This document shows, in pieces, positions 52,173-62,839 of a DNA stretch of 64,000 bases; position 1 is the first letter of the stretch; each line of letters opens with the position of its first letter. The notes under the pieces were generated by a model. The model was not told the origin of the DNA. It ran no database searches and worked only from the letters and a program-made list of their open reading frames with translations. Source of the DNA: Corynebacterium atrinae. GTDB taxonomy: Bacteria > Actinomycetota > Actinomycetes > Mycobacteriales > Mycobacteriaceae. The position numbers and the translations under genes are program-made. The stretch spans positions 992,001 to 1,056,000 of the forward strand of contig NZ_CP046977.1 in assembly GCF_030408455.1 (NCBI RefSeq), read 5' to 3'.

Positions 52173-53411
52173 TTAGACGCCGAGCAGGAGGACGCGGATC
52201 GAGCTGCCCGGAGTGGGTTTCTCAGCCCCGGGCTCGATGACCGCCAGGCCGTTGGTGGTGGCCAGGGAACCGACGAGGTGGGAGCCGGTGGCCCGACGAT
52301 TGAATGGGGCCGCGAGCACGCCATCGCGATGATAGGTGAGGTGAACCGGGGCGAGGAAAGCGCGCTCGGGTGAGGCGGGCAAACTCAGGCCCTCGGCCAG
52401 GCGGGCCGTGACGTGGGGGCGATCCCACAGGTCACCGTCCGCCGTTGCCCCCGCCAACGCCATAAACAGGGGCGGGGCGTAGAGCCAGAAGGAGACAAAA
52501 GCTGCGACGGGGTTGCCCGGAAGACACAGCAGGACTGCCTCCCCGCGGCGCCCCAGCCCCTGGGAGGCGCCGGGGCGCTGGGCGACGTGCCCGAACCACA
52601 TGTCCGCACCCGAGGTGACGGCGCGCACCACGTCGAAGGCCCCCGCGGAAATGCCGCCGGTTGTGATCACGAGGTCATGGGTGGCGCAGAGATCATCGAG
52701 GATCGCCGCGGTATCCATGTCCCCATCGCCGGCGTGCACGGCAGTCGCCTCGACCCCGCCGGCGGCGAGCAGTGCGCGCACCATCGAGAGGTTGGAATCT
52801 GGCAGCTGCCCCGGGCCGGGCGTGACCCCGGGGGAGACGAGCTCATTACCGGTGGACACGACCGCGACGCGGGGGACAGGGAAGACGCTGAGGTGGGTGA
52901 TGCCGCAGGAGACTGCGGCGGCGATGGCGCCGGGGCCGATAAGCGATCCAGCCGGGATGATGGTGTCGCCAGGCCCGGTGTTTTCCCCCTGCAGCCGGAT
53001 GTGAGTGCGGTCCTCGCGCACCCGGGAAATCGTGATCGCCGAGGGCAGCGGCACGGGGCCAGCGGGAATATCGGTGTCCTCAACAGGAATGACGCGCAGG
53101 CCCGTCGGATCGGGGCCGACCGGCGCGCCCGTCATGATTTGCACCGCGCGGCCAGCTGGAACCTCCACCGCCGCGGACCCGGCGGGGATGTCACCCGCGA
53201 CGGGCAACGTCCACGGAGGCGCGCCGGCGACGTCGGCCGAATGGACGAGGAAACCATCCATCGCCGAGTTGGAAAACGGCGGCACCGGCCACGTCGACAC
53301 GGCATCCTCGGCGAGGAACCGGCCGAGCGTCTCCGTCGCCGGCACAGTCTCCGCCGGGCGGGGCGCAGCCAACGCCAGGGCTGCCGCGAGGTGATCAGTG
53401 ATCGAGCGCAT
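52173..53411 (-). CDS. moeA: Molybdopterin molybdenumtransferase MoeA
   Basis: The 412-residue protein inserts molybdate into adenylated molybdopterin. It has the MoeA N-terminal PPFSNSAMDGFLVHSADV, the domain III MPT-binding VVSTGNELVSPG and TTGGISAGAFDVVRAV, and LPGNPVAAFVSFWLYAPP. Full length. Located between moaA and moaC on the same strand with short gaps, so part of moaA-moeA-moaC-mobA. Confidence 0.95.
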   Translation of the reverse strand: MRSITDHLAAALALAAPRPAETVPATETLGRFLAEDAVSTWPVPPFSNSAMDGFLVHSADVAGAPPWTLPVAGDIPAGSAAVEVPAGRAVQIMTGAPVGPDPTGLRVIPVEDTDIPAGPVPLPSAITISRVREDRTHIRLQGENTGPGDTIIPAGSLIGPGAIAAAVSCGITHLSVFPVPRVAVVSTGNELVSPGVTPGPGQLPDSNLSMVRALLAAGGVEATAVHAGDGDMDTAAILDDLCATHDLVITTGGISAGAFDVVRAVTSGADMWFGHVAQRPGASQGLGRRGEAVLLCLPGNPVAAFVSFWLYAPPLFMALAGATADGDLWDRPHVTARLAEGLSLPASPERAFLAPVHLTYHRDGVLAAPFNRRATGSHLVGSLATTNGLAVIEPGAEKPTPGSSIRVLLLGV

Positions 53412-53420
53412 GCTCCGACC

Positions 53421-54521
53421 CTAGCCGCCGATCGCGGACATGAGGCGATCAGGCTGGAGGAAACCCGGATCATCAATGCCATGGCCGGGCAACTTGCCCC
53501 ACATCGCCCCCGCCCACACGGCAGCCAACTCGTCATCGCTGGCACCCGAACGCATGAGATCGCGCAGGCTTGTCTCCGAACGGGAGAACAAACAGGTGCG
53601 AATCGCCCCGTCCGTGGTCAGGCGCGTGCGGTCGCAATCCCCGCAAAAAGGCCTGGTCACCGTAGCAATGACACCGATGAGTCCTTGCTTATCGACGCCC
53701 CCGGGGTCGCCGTCCGTCGTCCGGCTCCGGGCCCGCCACAGGGCGGCCGGAGCCGCCCCCCGAGGTTCCTCGGCTGGAGTCAAGTCAAAGGCCGTCCGTA
53801 GGTGCTCGAGGATCTCATCGGCGGTGACCATGTCCTCACGGCGCCACTTGTCCCTCGGCCCGAGCGGCATCTGCTCAATAAAGCGCAGCTGAGCGCCCTT
53901 GGATAAGGCGAAATCCGCCAAGGGCACGATGTCGTCCTCATTGACCCCGGGCATGATGACCGAATTGAGCTTCACGGGATGCAAGCCAGCATCAATGGTG
54001 GCGTCGATGGCGGTCAGGACATCCGCTAGCCGGTCGCGCCGGGTGAGCTGGTGGTAGCGCTCACGGTCCAGGGTGTCGAGGGAGATATTGACGCGGTCCA
54101 GGCCAGCGCTGATGAGCGCGGGCAGGCGGCGGTCCAACCCCAGGCCATTGGTGGTCAGGGCTGTCGCCGGGGCCACGCCCTCGTCGGTGCGCAGCGCTGT
54201 GGTGGCGGCGATGATGTCTGCCAGCGACTTGCGCAGTAGCGGCTCGCCGCCGGTGAAACGCACTTGTCGGATGCCCAGCTTTTCGACGGCGATGGTGATG
54301 AGGCGGATGGTCTCAGCGTCGGTGAGTGCTTGTTCCGTGGGCAGCCACTCGAGGCCCTCGGCGGGCATGCAATACGTGCAGCGGAGATTGCAGCGGTCGG
54401 TGAGGCTGACGCGCATATCCCGGGCAACCCGACCGTACGTATCAACGAGCTTGGTAGCGCCGTCGATCCGCGGTGGTGGAGGTGCCGCCTGGAAGCGGGG
54501 GAGGGGAAGCTGCGTAGTCAT
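53421..54521 (-). CDS. moaA: GTP 3',8-cyclase MoaA
   Basis: The 366-residue radical SAM enzyme starts molybdopterin synthesis from GTP. The N-terminal cluster motif RCNLRCTYC (Cys44, Cys48, Cys51) and the C-terminal second cluster FCGDCDRTRLTTDGAIRTC are intact, and the protein ends Gly-Gly as the family requires. First gene of the leftward moaA-moeA-moaC-mobA operon. moaD, moaE and moeB are not in this window. Confidence 0.96.
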   Translation of the reverse strand: MTTQLPLPRFQAAPPPPRIDGATKLVDTYGRVARDMRVSLTDRCNLRCTYCMPAEGLEWLPTEQALTDAETIRLITIAVEKLGIRQVRFTGGEPLLRKSLADIIAATTALRTDEGVAPATALTTNGLGLDRRLPALISAGLDRVNISLDTLDRERYHQLTRRDRLADVLTAIDATIDAGLHPVKLNSVIMPGVNEDDIVPLADFALSKGAQLRFIEQMPLGPRDKWRREDMVTADEILEHLRTAFDLTPAEEPRGAAPAALWRARSRTTDGDPGGVDKQGLIGVIATVTRPFCGDCDRTRLTTDGAIRTCLFSRSETSLRDLMRSGASDDELAAVWAGAMWGKLPGHGIDDPGFLQPDRLMSAIGG

Positions 54522-54579
54522 GTTCTTCCCATCCTAGGAACATTGCGCCAGGAAGCAAATACCCACGGGTTCATCCGTG

Positions 54580-56316
54580 TTAATTCTCGGGGGATGTGAT
54601 CCTTTTCTCGCCCGGGCCCGTGAGCTTGATGATCTCGAACTCGCCCTGCTCCAGGTGCTTTCGCAGGTCCTTCTTGTCGAACTTGCCCACCGAGGTTTTG
54701 TCGATGTCCTTCACAAAAGTCCAGTACTCCGGCAACATCCATCCCGGAAGGCTAGAACGCAGGCGTTCGCGGAGCTTCTCGGCCGTCTCCTCCGTGGGCT
54801 CCACATCCGAGTGCAAAACGGTGACGGCCAGGGGGCGCTCGCCCCATTTGTCATCCGGGTAGCCAATGACGGCACTTTCGACGACTTCTGCCGCATCCAT
54901 GACGAGGTTTTCCAGCATCGCCGAATAGATCCACTCGCCGCCGGATCGAATAACGTCGCGCGCGCGGTCCGACACGGTGAGAAAGCCGTCCGCGCTCACG
55001 GAACCGACATCGCCGGTGCGCAGCCACCCATCGGCCGTGAACAGCTGCTCGGCGTCATCGACCTCCTTGCCGCGAAAACGGCTGGCGGCGCCGTGATCCT
55101 CCTCCGCCGGGGAGTGATAGTAGGAGCCGGTGACGATGTTGCCGCGCACCTGGATCTCGCCCTGATTGCGGTCGGTGGAGGACACGACGTGGCCATCATT
55201 GACCACGCGATACTCCAACAGGTTGGAAAATCGGCCCTGGCTGATGCGATAAGCCCAGCGTGCCTCACCCGAGGAGCCTGACGGCGGGCGGGCGATCGTC
55301 CCCACCGACGAGGTCTCCGTCATGCCCCACAGGTGGACCACGTCGACGCCGTAACGCTCCTCCCACAGTTTGATGAGGATCGGCGGAGCCTGCGAGCCGC
55401 CCACATACAGCTCCGTGAGCGACATCCGCTCCGGGGGATTGTGCAGGTAATGGACCATGAGCTGGATCCACAGGGTGGGAACTCCGGTGGCCACGCGGGG
55501 ATGGACGGCCGCGATGAGGCGAGCGAGGGTGGGGGCGGACACATCCGAATCGGGAAAGACCAGGGGAGTGCCGGACATGAACGCTGCGAAAGGAACGCCC
55601 CAGGACAAGACGTGATAAATGGGCACGCAGCACAAGAACGACTCACCATTGGACACCGCCAGCGAATCTGTCGTGCGCAAGGCCATCGCCTGCAGGTAGA
55701 TCGAACGATGAGAATAAGCCACGCCCTTCGGTGCACCGGAGGTGCCCGTGGAATAACAAATGGCCGCCGCAGTGTTCTCATCAAGGACGGGCCAGTCATA
55801 GCGGGTCGCGCGACCGTCGAGAAGCGACTCGTAAGAGTAAACATCTATGCCGTCGGGCAGTAGCTCCGCCAGCTCAGTCAGGAGCGGCAACCCCGTGAAC
55901 GCCACCGCCCGCACCGTCGGGCAGTCGATGAGTGCCTTGCCCAGCGACGCCGCCAAGCGAGGATCCGCGACAATGACCTCCACCTCGGCATGATTGATGA
56001 TGTGCCGGATCTGGTCCGTCATCAACTGCTTGTTCAACGGGGTAAACACCGCGCCCTTGCAGGCCGCGGCGAACTGGACCTCCAGGTGCTCGGCGCAGTT
56101 ATAGAGGAAGGAGCCCACCCGTTGATCCCCAGTAATCCCCAGCTCATCGTGCAGAGCGTGCGCAAAAGCCGCTGCTCGGGCGCGAATATCCGCAAAAGTA
56201 GACTCCTCGGCGGAATCAGTCCGCCACGTCGTCACCTTGGTCGAGGCGTGAACCGTAGAGCCGTACTCCAGAATGCGCGCAATCGACAGGGGAACATTCT
56301 GCATGGTGGAGAGCAT
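54580..56316 (-). CDS. Long-chain fatty acid-CoA ligase (FadD type)
   Basis: The 578-residue AMP-binding enzyme has the P-loop-like ICYSTGTSGAPKGVAYSHRS. It also has WGMTET, a C-terminal DGWLRTGDVGSVSADGFLTV motif and a late lysine region (KTSVGKFDKKDLRKHL) that catalyses adenylation. It activates medium- or long-chain fatty acids. The ATG at 56316 (MLSTMQNVPLSI) matches the family start. TAGAGT lies seven bases upstream, suggesting a leaderless transcript. It stands between moaA and rho. Confidence 0.92.
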   Translation of the reverse strand: MLSTMQNVPLSIARILEYGSTVHASTKVTTWRTDSAEESTFADIRARAAAFAHALHDELGITGDQRVGSFLYNCAEHLEVQFAAACKGAVFTPLNKQLMTDQIRHIINHAEVEVIVADPRLAASLGKALIDCPTVRAVAFTGLPLLTELAELLPDGIDVYSYESLLDGRATRYDWPVLDENTAAAICYSTGTSGAPKGVAYSHRSIYLQAMALRTTDSLAVSNGESFLCCVPIYHVLSWGVPFAAFMSGTPLVFPDSDVSAPTLARLIAAVHPRVATGVPTLWIQLMVHYLHNPPERMSLTELYVGGSQAPPILIKLWEERYGVDVVHLWGMTETSSVGTIARPPSGSSGEARWAYRISQGRFSNLLEYRVVNDGHVVSSTDRNQGEIQVRGNIVTGSYYHSPAEEDHGAASRFRGKEVDDAEQLFTADGWLRTGDVGSVSADGFLTVSDRARDVIRSGGEWIYSAMLENLVMDAAEVVESAVIGYPDDKWGERPLAVTVLHSDVEPTEETAEKLRERLRSSLPGWMLPEYWTFVKDIDKTSVGKFDKKDLRKHLEQGEFEIIKLTGPGEKRITSPEN

Positions 56317-56660
56317 GTCCCATACTCTAGCCGGGCGCGTTGATGCGGACATGTCGGACAGATGCGCTACACTGTCCACAGATCGACGGGGCTACCTTGT
56401 AGACCCCGATCCACCAGGATGTAGCGTCCGCCCACTCCCTCGTCACCGTCATGCACTGTCGGGTCAGGCTGTGAGGTACCTGATCCGGCTCGGTCTAATC
56501 ACCACTGAAGTACGGCTCCGTAGCCAAAGTTTCCGAACGCGAAAGTGCGTCGGTCATGGACGCGTAGAGTCGCTCAATTCAACATGAAGGCTTCCAGCCG
56601 CGCGCGTACCGCACCTTTTACTTCCACATTCGCGGCTGGTCAAGCAATGAAAGGACATCC
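56317..56660. other. Spacer upstream of rho and the acyl-CoA ligase gene
   Basis: 344 bp hold both divergent promoters and the rho 5' untranslated region, which is likely long (about 200 bases) since no other gene fits. Autoregulation by Rho in this leader is common in bacteria but cannot be read from sequence. The only motif I would name is TAGAGT (minus strand, 56329-56324). Confidence 0.5.
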
Positions 56661-58592
56661 GTGACCACAACGGACACCACCCCCGCCGCCGGTACCGCCG
56701 CGGGAGGAAGCGACCAGCCCAACCTGGCGCCCCTCAAGCTCCCTGAGCTGCGGAAACTCGCAGCCGATAGGGGCCTTAAGGGAACCTCCGGGCTGCGCAA
56801 GGGGGACCTCATCGCCGCGATCCAATCGGGATCCGTGCCAGCAAAGGCCCGCGCTGAGAAGGCCGACACGCCGAAGGCTGCGGCGCCGACAAAGGAAGCA
56901 CCCCAGGCCGCTGCGCCTGCGAAGCAGGACGAGCCCGCCCAGTCCGGCGATAGCCAGGGCTCCCAAGAGAACTCACAGGATGGCTCCGATGAGGGCCGCT
57001 ATGAGTCGCGTTCCGCTGCCCGCCGGGCCCGACGCAACCGCGCCCGCCACAGCCAGCAGGATTCCCAGGACTCCGGGGATAAGCGCGAGGAGCAGCAGCA
57101 GGACTCTCGGCCGGAAAAGCGTGACAACGCCGTCCATGCCGATAGTGCTGTAGAAGATAACTCCAACAACTCAAACGCCGACGATCAGCGCGAGAACCGC
57201 GAGGGCCGGGACAACCGCGGCAACCGCAATAATCGCAACAGCCGCAACGACCGCAACGAGCGGAATGAGCGGAATGATCGCAACGACCGGAATGAGGACG
57301 GCGAAGGCCGCCGCGGTCGCCGCAACCGTCGCAATCGTCGCAACCGTGGGGGCGGAAGCGACTTCAACGACAACAATCAGCAGGGTAACCAGCAGCAGGA
57401 TCAGCACAATGACGGCGGCGGGGAGCTGCAAGATGTTGCGGGCATCCTCGATATCCTCGACAACAATGCCGCGTTCGTCCGCACCACGGGCTACCAGCCT
57501 TCTTCCGCGGACGTCTACGTCAACAACCAGTTGGTCCGCCGCTTCGGCCTGCGTTCCGGTGACGCCGTCACCGGCCAGGTGAAGATGGGTGCTCAGCAGA
57601 CCCATGGCCAGGGGCGTAACCGCCAGAAGTACAACCAGCTCGTCCGGGTTGAGACGGTCAACGGCCTGTCGGTCGAAGAGGCTCGTAACCGTCCGGAGTT
57701 TGCCAAGCTGACTCCGCTGTACCCGAACCAGCGTCTGCGCCTGGAGACGGATCCCCGGATTCTCACCACCCGCGTCATTGACCTCATCATGCCGATTGGT
57801 AAGGGCCAGCGTGCGCTTATCGTCTCCCCGCCGAAGGCCGGTAAGACGACGATCATGCAGAACATCGCCAACGCGATCTCGACGAACAACCCGGAGTGCT
57901 ACCTCATGGTCGTGCTCGTCGATGAGCGCCCCGAAGAAGTGACGGACATGCAGCGTTCCGTCAAGGGTGAGGTCATTGCCTCGACCTTCGACCGCCCGCC
58001 GTCAGAGCACACTGCCATCGCGGAGCTGGCCATTGAGCGCGCGAAGCGCCTCGTGGAGCAGGGCAAGGACGTCGTAGTCTTGCTCGACTCCATCACCCGT
58101 TTGGGTCGTGCGTACAACAACTCCTCCCCGGCGTCGGGCCGCATCCTCTCCGGTGGTGTGGATTCCAACGCCCTGTACCCGCCGAAGCGTTTCCTCGGTG
58201 CTGCCCGCAACATCGAAAATGGCGGTTCGCTGACGATCATCGCCACCGCCATGGTGGAGACCGGTTCCGCTGGCGACACGGTTATCTTCGAGGAGTTCAA
58301 GGGCACCGGCAACGCCGAGCTCAAGCTGGATCGCAAGATCTCGGAGCGCCGGGTGTTCCCGGCCGTGGATGTCAACCCGTCGGGTACCCGCAAGGACGAG
58401 TTGTTGCTCGCCCCGGAGGAGGTCCGCATCATGCACAAGTTGCGGCGTATCCTCTCGGCATTGGACCCGCAGCAGGCTATTGACTTGCTGATTAAGCAGC
58501 TGAAGAAGTCGAAGAGCAATGGCGAGTTCCTCATGCAGGTTGCATCTTCCGCTCCGATGGCTGCGGATAGGGACGAGGAGGACTATTCCTAA
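56661..58592 (+). CDS. rho: Transcription termination factor Rho
   Basis: The 643-residue hexameric RNA helicase has a SAP-like N-terminal domain ([20 protein letters not shown]). A long Asn/Arg/Asp-rich insert of about 180 residues typical of high-GC Gram-positives follows. Then come the cold-shock-like RNA-binding domain, Walker A PPKAGKTT (about 394), Walker [17 protein letters not shown] and the Q/R loops. It terminates untranslated transcripts. GTG start at 56661 preceded by GAAAGGA. Its stop overlaps the prfA ATG. Confidence 0.97.
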   Translation: MTTTDTTPAAGTAAGGSDQPNLAPLKLPELRKLAADRGLKGTSGLRKGDLIAAIQSGSVPAKARAEKADTPKAAAPTKEAPQAAAPAKQDEPAQSGDSQGSQENSQDGSDEGRYESRSAARRARRNRARHSQQDSQDSGDKREEQQQDSRPEKRDNAVHADSAVEDNSNNSNADDQRENREGRDNRGNRNNRNSRNDRNERNERNDRNDRNEDGEGRRGRRNRRNRRNRGGGSDFNDNNQQGNQQQDQHNDGGGELQDVAGILDILDNNAAFVRTTGYQPSSADVYVNNQLVRRFGLRSGDAVTGQVKMGAQQTHGQGRNRQKYNQLVRVETVNGLSVEEARNRPEFAKLTPLYPNQRLRLETDPRILTTRVIDLIMPIGKGQRALIVSPPKAGKTTIMQNIANAISTNNPECYLMVVLVDERPEEVTDMQRSVKGEVIASTFDRPPSEHTAIAELAIERAKRLVEQGKDVVVLLDSITRLGRAYNNSSPASGRILSGGVDSNALYPPKRFLGAARNIENGGSLTIIATAMVETGSAGDTVIFEEFKGTGNAELKLDRKISERRVFPAVDVNPSGTRKDELLLAPEEVRIMHKLRRILSALDPQQAIDLLIKQLKKSKSNGEFLMQVASSAPMAADRDEEDYS

Positions 58593-59665
58593 TGACTAAC
58601 CGGGTTTCTGCCGTAGACGACATCGTCTCGGAGTACCAGGGCATTGAGGCCCAGATGGCTGACCCGGAGACCGCGGGGGATCAAGCCCTGTTCCGTAAGC
58701 TGTCGAAGCGTTATGCCGAGCTGCAGCCGATCATCAAGGTCAACTCCCAGTGGGTGGAGACCAAGGGTGATCTGGAGGCAGCCCGCGAGATGGCCCATGA
58801 GGACCATGAGTTCAAGGTCGAGGCCGAGCGCCTGGAGGCGGAGGCCATTGCGTTGGAGGAGCAGCTCGCTGATCTGTTGGCTCCGCGCGATCCCCATGAC
58901 GCCGATGACATCATCATGGAGATCAAGGCGGGTGCTGGTGGGGAGGAAGCTGCGCTCTTCGCCGGTGACTTGGCGCGCATGTATGAGCGTTACGCTGATA
59001 AGAATGGTCTGACCTGGGAGGTCTTGGGCCTGTCGGAGTCGGATCTCGGTGGAGTCAAGGACATCACCTTGTCTTTCCGGGCGAAGAACGCGGGCCGCGA
59101 TGGTGCGTGGAGCGTGTTCAAGTTCGAGGGCGGCGTCCACCGCGTCCAGCGCGTTCCGGTGACCGAGTCCCAGGGGCGCATCCAGACCTCGGCCGCTGGC
59201 GTCATGGTCTTCCCGGAGACCGATGAGCCGGGTGCCGTCGAGATCGATGAGAAGGATCTGCGCGTGGACGTTTACCGTTCCTCGGGCAAGGGTGGTCAGG
59301 GTGTGAACACGACGGACTCTGCCGTCCGCCTCACCCACTTGCCCTCGGGCATCGTGGTGACGTGTCAGAAGGAACGTTCCCAGATTCAAAATAAGGCGCG
59401 CGCCATGCAGGTGCTGCAGGCCCGTTTGGAGCAGATGGAGCGCGAGAAGGCTGACGCCGAGGCCGCTGAGGGCCGTGCTGCGCAGGTGCGCAACATGGAC
59501 CGTTCGGAGCGCATCCGCACGTACAACTGGCCGGAGAACCGCATCAGCGATCACCGCATCGGTTTCAAGGCCAACAACCTCGATTCCGTGCTTGATGGCA
59601 ACCTCGGTGATCTCATCACCGCGCTGCAGGCCTCCGAGCGCGCCGATCGGCTCGAGGCTGAGTAG
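58592..59665 (+). CDS. prfA: Peptide chain release factor 1
   Basis: The 357-residue factor recognises UAA and UAG. It carries the GGQ loop ([20 protein letters not shown], Gln around 235) and the PAT/PVT-type recognition stretch region. TAATG overlap with rho; five bases separate it from prmC, whose product methylates this GGQ glutamine. Confidence 0.97.
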   Translation: MTNRVSAVDDIVSEYQGIEAQMADPETAGDQALFRKLSKRYAELQPIIKVNSQWVETKGDLEAAREMAHEDHEFKVEAERLEAEAIALEEQLADLLAPRDPHDADDIIMEIKAGAGGEEAALFAGDLARMYERYADKNGLTWEVLGLSESDLGGVKDITLSFRAKNAGRDGAWSVFKFEGGVHRVQRVPVTESQGRIQTSAAGVMVFPETDEPGAVEIDEKDLRVDVYRSSGKGGQGVNTTDSAVRLTHLPSGIVVTCQKERSQIQNKARAMQVLQARLEQMEREKADAEAAEGRAAQVRNMDRSERIRTYNWPENRISDHRIGFKANNLDSVLDGNLGDLITALQASERADRLEAE

Positions 59666-59669
59666 GTCG

Positions 59670-60506
59670 ATGGAGGGTCAGGCGCTTCGCGCCGCGCTTA
59701 TCGACGCCGCGCAGCGACTGTCCGCCGCCGGCGTCGCCTCCCCGGAGGTCGATGCGCGGCTCATCGCCGCCCATTTCCACGGCGTCGGCCAGCTGGATCT
59801 GCACGGGCGTACCGACGTCCCGGAGGGGTTTTGGGAGGCGGTAGAGCGCCGGGAGCGGCGCGAACCGCTGCAGCACATCCTGGGCACCGCCCCATTCGGC
59901 CCGCTTGACCTCACTGTCGGGCCGGGCGTGTTCATTCCCCGGCCCGAGACAGAAGTCCTCGCCGATTGGGGGGTGCGCCAGCTGGCGCTGATTAACGCCC
60001 CGCGGGTCGTTGACCTGTGCACCGGTTCCGGTGCACTTGCTCTCTACATTGCGGCGGCGTGCCCTGCCGCGGAAGTCGCGGGCGTCGACAAGCAAGCTGT
60101 AGCCCTTGACTATGCGCGCCGCAATGCGGCGGGCACGGGCGTTGACATGCTCCAAGGCGATGTCACTGACCCCGACACCCTTCGTCAGTGGCACGGAACG
60201 GTGGACCTGGTGGTGACTAACCCGCCCTACGTTCCCGAGACCCTGGATCTTGATCCGGAGGTGTATGCCGATCCCCCCGAAGCAGTGTTTGCCGGCCCGA
60301 GCGGGATGGACATCATCAGCGACATGGTCGAGCTCATCCATCGCTTGCTACGCCCCGGTGCCGCCGTCGGCATCGAGCACGACGATTCCACCTCCGAAGA
60401 AGTCCAAGCAGTGCTGAGCCAGCACGGTGGATTTGAGCAGATTTCCGTGCTCCGCGACCTCACCGGACGGGCCCGGTTTGTCACAGCGAGTAAGCTGTCA
60501 GACTGA
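59670..60506 (+). CDS. prmC: Release factor glutamine methyltransferase PrmC
   Basis: The 278-residue SAM-dependent enzyme has [10 protein letters not shown], motif [17 protein letters not shown] and the catalytic NPPYVPE in [11 protein letters not shown]. It methylates the GGQ glutamine of release factors. The ATG at 59670 is chosen because longer frames are antisense or shadow of prfA. Coupled to prfA. Confidence 0.95.
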   Translation: MEGQALRAALIDAAQRLSAAGVASPEVDARLIAAHFHGVGQLDLHGRTDVPEGFWEAVERRERREPLQHILGTAPFGPLDLTVGPGVFIPRPETEVLADWGVRQLALINAPRVVDLCTGSGALALYIAAACPAAEVAGVDKQAVALDYARRNAAGTGVDMLQGDVTDPDTLRQWHGTVDLVVTNPPYVPETLDLDPEVYADPPEAVFAGPSGMDIISDMVELIHRLLRPGAAVGIEHDDSTSEEVQAVLSQHGGFEQISVLRDLTGRARFVTASKLSD

Positions 60507-60547
60507 TAACCTCCCCCTACACCCACATAAGGACTGAGGATTCACCT

Positions 60548-61207
60548 ATGAGCCGGATCTACTCCTGCGCCGATGAGGTCACCCGCGCTGAGGGCATGAG
60601 TGCCGCTGTCGACGCTGCGCGCAGCGGACGGCTGGTCGTCATGCCCACGGATACCCTCTACGGCCTGGGGTGCGATGCCTTCAACAACGAGGCGGTGGCC
60701 ACCCTCCTGGCCACCAAGAAGCGCGGGCCCGACATGCCCGTGCCGGTGCTCGTGGGCTCCTGGGACACCGTCAAAGGGCTAGTGCGGGAATTTACCCCGC
60801 AGGCCGAGGCCCTCGTCGAGGCGTTCTGGCCGGGTGGCCTGTCCATCGTCGTCCCGCAGGCGCCGTCCCTGCCGTGGAACCTCGGTGATACCCGGGGCAC
60901 CGTCATGGTGCGCATGCCGCTGCACCCCGTCGCCATAGAATTGCTCCGGGAGGTGGGCCCGATGGCTGTGTCCTCGGCCAACATCTCCGGCCATGAGCCG
61001 CCCACCACCGCCATCGCCGCCAAGCAACAGCTGGGCAACGCCGTGTCGGTCTACCTTGATGGGGGAGAGACCCCCGTCGGCGAGGCCTCCACGATCATTG
61101 ACTTGTCCGGTCCGGCCCCGCACATCCTGCGCGAAGGTGCCATCACGGCCGAGCGCATCGGGGAGGTCCTCGGCATGTCAGCGGAGGCGTTGCGGGGAAC
61201 CGCCTAA
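60548..61207 (+). CDS. L-threonylcarbamoyladenylate synthase (Sua5/YrdC family)
   Basis: The 219-residue protein has the YrdC core: VVMPTDTLYGLGCDAFN, KKRGPDMPVPVLVGS, and PMAVSSANISGHEPPTTA. It makes the intermediate for t6A37 modification of tRNAs. It follows prmC by 41 bp and abuts wecA. At 219 residues it is the short YrdC-type, without the Sua5 C-terminal domain. Confidence 0.94.
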   Translation: MSRIYSCADEVTRAEGMSAAVDAARSGRLVVMPTDTLYGLGCDAFNNEAVATLLATKKRGPDMPVPVLVGSWDTVKGLVREFTPQAEALVEAFWPGGLSIVVPQAPSLPWNLGDTRGTVMVRMPLHPVAIELLREVGPMAVSSANISGHEPPTTAIAAKQQLGNAVSVYLDGGETPVGEASTIIDLSGPAPHILREGAITAERIGEVLGMSAEALRGTA

Positions 61208-62386
61208 ATGGGAGCGGGTGTCCCGCTGCGCGAACTGGGGCTGGTCATCCTCGTCGCCGCGGCGATAACCTACCTGGCCACCGGGGTCATTCGTTCCATC
61301 ATGGTCCGGTCCGGTCGCGTGGCCGAGATCCGAGAACGCGACGTACACAAGCAGCCGACGCCCCGGCTCGGGGGCGTGGCCATGTTCTCCGGGTTCCTTG
61401 CCGCCGTCTTCCTGGCCGCCCAGCTACCGGCGCTGACCCGCGGGTTCATGCCGATCACCCCGGAAATGAACGCCGTCATCTGGTCCGCATTTGCCATCGT
61501 CCTCGTCGGGGTGTTGGACGATTTATATGAACTAGACGCGATCACCAAACTCATCGGCCAGGTGCTCTCGGCGATCATCATGAGCATCCTGGGCCTGTCG
61601 TGGACGCTGCTGTACCTGCCGATCGGAGACGGCACCACCGTCGTGCTTGACCAGGTACAAGCCACGATCATCACCACCTTGTTCACCGTGGCGTTGGTCA
61701 ACGCCATCAACTTCGTGGACGGTCTCGATGGCCTCGCCGCGGGCCTGGGCATGATCGCCGGTGCCGCCATCTTGGTCTTTTCCCTCACCGTCCTCCACGA
61801 CCAGGGTGGTGCCGTGTCCGCCTATCCGCCGGCCATCATCGCCGCCGGGCTCGTGGGCGTGTGCCTCGGCTTCCTGCCCCACAACTTCGAGCCCTCGCGC
61901 ATCTTCATGGGCGACTCAGGGTCCATGCTCATCGGGCTTCTCCTCGCCGCCGCCTCCACGTCCGCCTCGGGCAAGATCAACATGTCGCTCTACGGCACCG
62001 CCGAAATCGTTGCGTTGATGAGCCCCATCATCGTTGTCGCCGCAGCGGTCTTCGTGCCCGTGCTTGACCTCGTGCTTGCCGTGTTGCGGCGCCTCTCCCG
62101 CGGCACCTCACCGTTCTCCGCGGACAAAATGCACCTGCACCACCGGCTGCTCTCCCTCGGGCATACCCACCGCCGCACCGTCCTTGTGCTCAACATGTGG
62201 GTGTGTGTCGTCGCTTTCGGCGCCGTGAGCTTCTCCATCATCCCGGCCCGTTACGCCCTCGCCCTGCTGTTCCTCGCCTTCCTCGTCGCCTTCGGCGTCA
62301 CCCTCATTCCGCTGCGGGCCGGCAAACTCGGACGCCAGGTTCCACCCACCCGCGTGGTTATTGACCAGGATCCATCGGCCCCGTGA
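61208..62386 (+). CDS. Undecaprenyl-phosphate N-acetylglucosaminyl transferase (WecA/Rfe-like)
   Basis: The 392-residue polytopic phospho-sugar transferase of the MraY/WecA superfamily has about 10-11 helices. Signature loops are seen: DVHKQPTPRLGGVAMF, NAINFVDGLDGLAAGL, FMGDSGSMLIGLLLA (Asp motifs that bind Mg) and HLHHRLLSLGHTHRR. It starts the lipid-linked precursor of arabinogalactan in mycolata. The ATG directly follows the TAA of the preceding gene. Confidence 0.93.
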   Translation: MGAGVPLRELGLVILVAAAITYLATGVIRSIMVRSGRVAEIRERDVHKQPTPRLGGVAMFSGFLAAVFLAAQLPALTRGFMPITPEMNAVIWSAFAIVLVGVLDDLYELDAITKLIGQVLSAIIMSILGLSWTLLYLPIGDGTTVVLDQVQATIITTLFTVALVNAINFVDGLDGLAAGLGMIAGAAILVFSLTVLHDQGGAVSAYPPAIIAAGLVGVCLGFLPHNFEPSRIFMGDSGSMLIGLLLAAASTSASGKINMSLYGTAEIVALMSPIIVVAAAVFVPVLDLVLAVLRRLSRGTSPFSADKMHLHHRLLSLGHTHRRTVLVLNMWVCVVAFGAVSFSIIPARYALALLFLAFLVAFGVTLIPLRAGKLGRQVPPTRVVIDQDPSAP

Positions 62387-62413
62387 GTGAGCGGGGCGGT
62401 AGGATGTCGCTTC

Positions 62414-62839
62414 ATGGAATCCACCGCTTCTGTCTCCCAGTACGACGACCCCCGGCGACCACTCCTGCGAGCCGTGCGCTTCGGCTCTATCGCCCTGGTC
62501 GCTATCACGGTGATTTCCCTGGTCCTCTGGGGGGCACTGCGTGATCTGCCCGGTATCTGGGGCGTGCTCATCGGAGCTGCCATCGGTGGCGGCTTTGTTC
62601 TGCTCACCGCGCTCAGTGTTCTCATGACCTCGTCGACGAGCGCCGCGACCACCGGAGCCGTGGTGTTAGGCAGCTGGCTGCTCAAGATCGTCGTCCTGCT
62701 CGTCGTCCTCTTCGTCCTCCGCGACATGACGTTCTACGACCGCACCGCCTTGTTCGTTACCACCGTGATCGCGCTCATCGTCGTCCTCGGTACCGAGGTG
62801 TGGGGTGTCATCACCGCGCGGGTCACCTACGTCAACTGA
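62414..62839 (+). CDS. AtpI-like membrane protein
   Basis: The 141-residue protein has four helices (about 22-43, 48-70, 77-99, 108-131). It sits directly before atpB, as AtpI does, and shares its size and topology, though sequence identity to AtpI is low in actinobacteria. AtpI may assist assembly of the c-ring. ATG at 62414 with AGGAT upstream. Confidence 0.78.
   Translation: MESTASVSQYDDPRRPLLRAVRFGSIALVAITVISLVLWGALRDLPGIWGVLIGAAIGGGFVLLTALSVLMTSSTSAATTGAVVLGSWLLKIVVLLVVLFVLRDMTFYDRTALFVTTVIALIVVLGTEVWGVITARVTYVN

Noticed and set aside
52413-53801. A 462-codon open frame antisense to moeA and moaA
   Set aside because: Crosses two well-defined genes on the other strand and has Arg/Gly/His-rich shadow composition.
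57180-57420. Short repeated NRNxRN-type codons, possible tandem repeat locus
   Set aside because: This is the Asn/Arg/Asp-rich insert normal for Rho in high-GC Gram-positives, not a separate repeat element.
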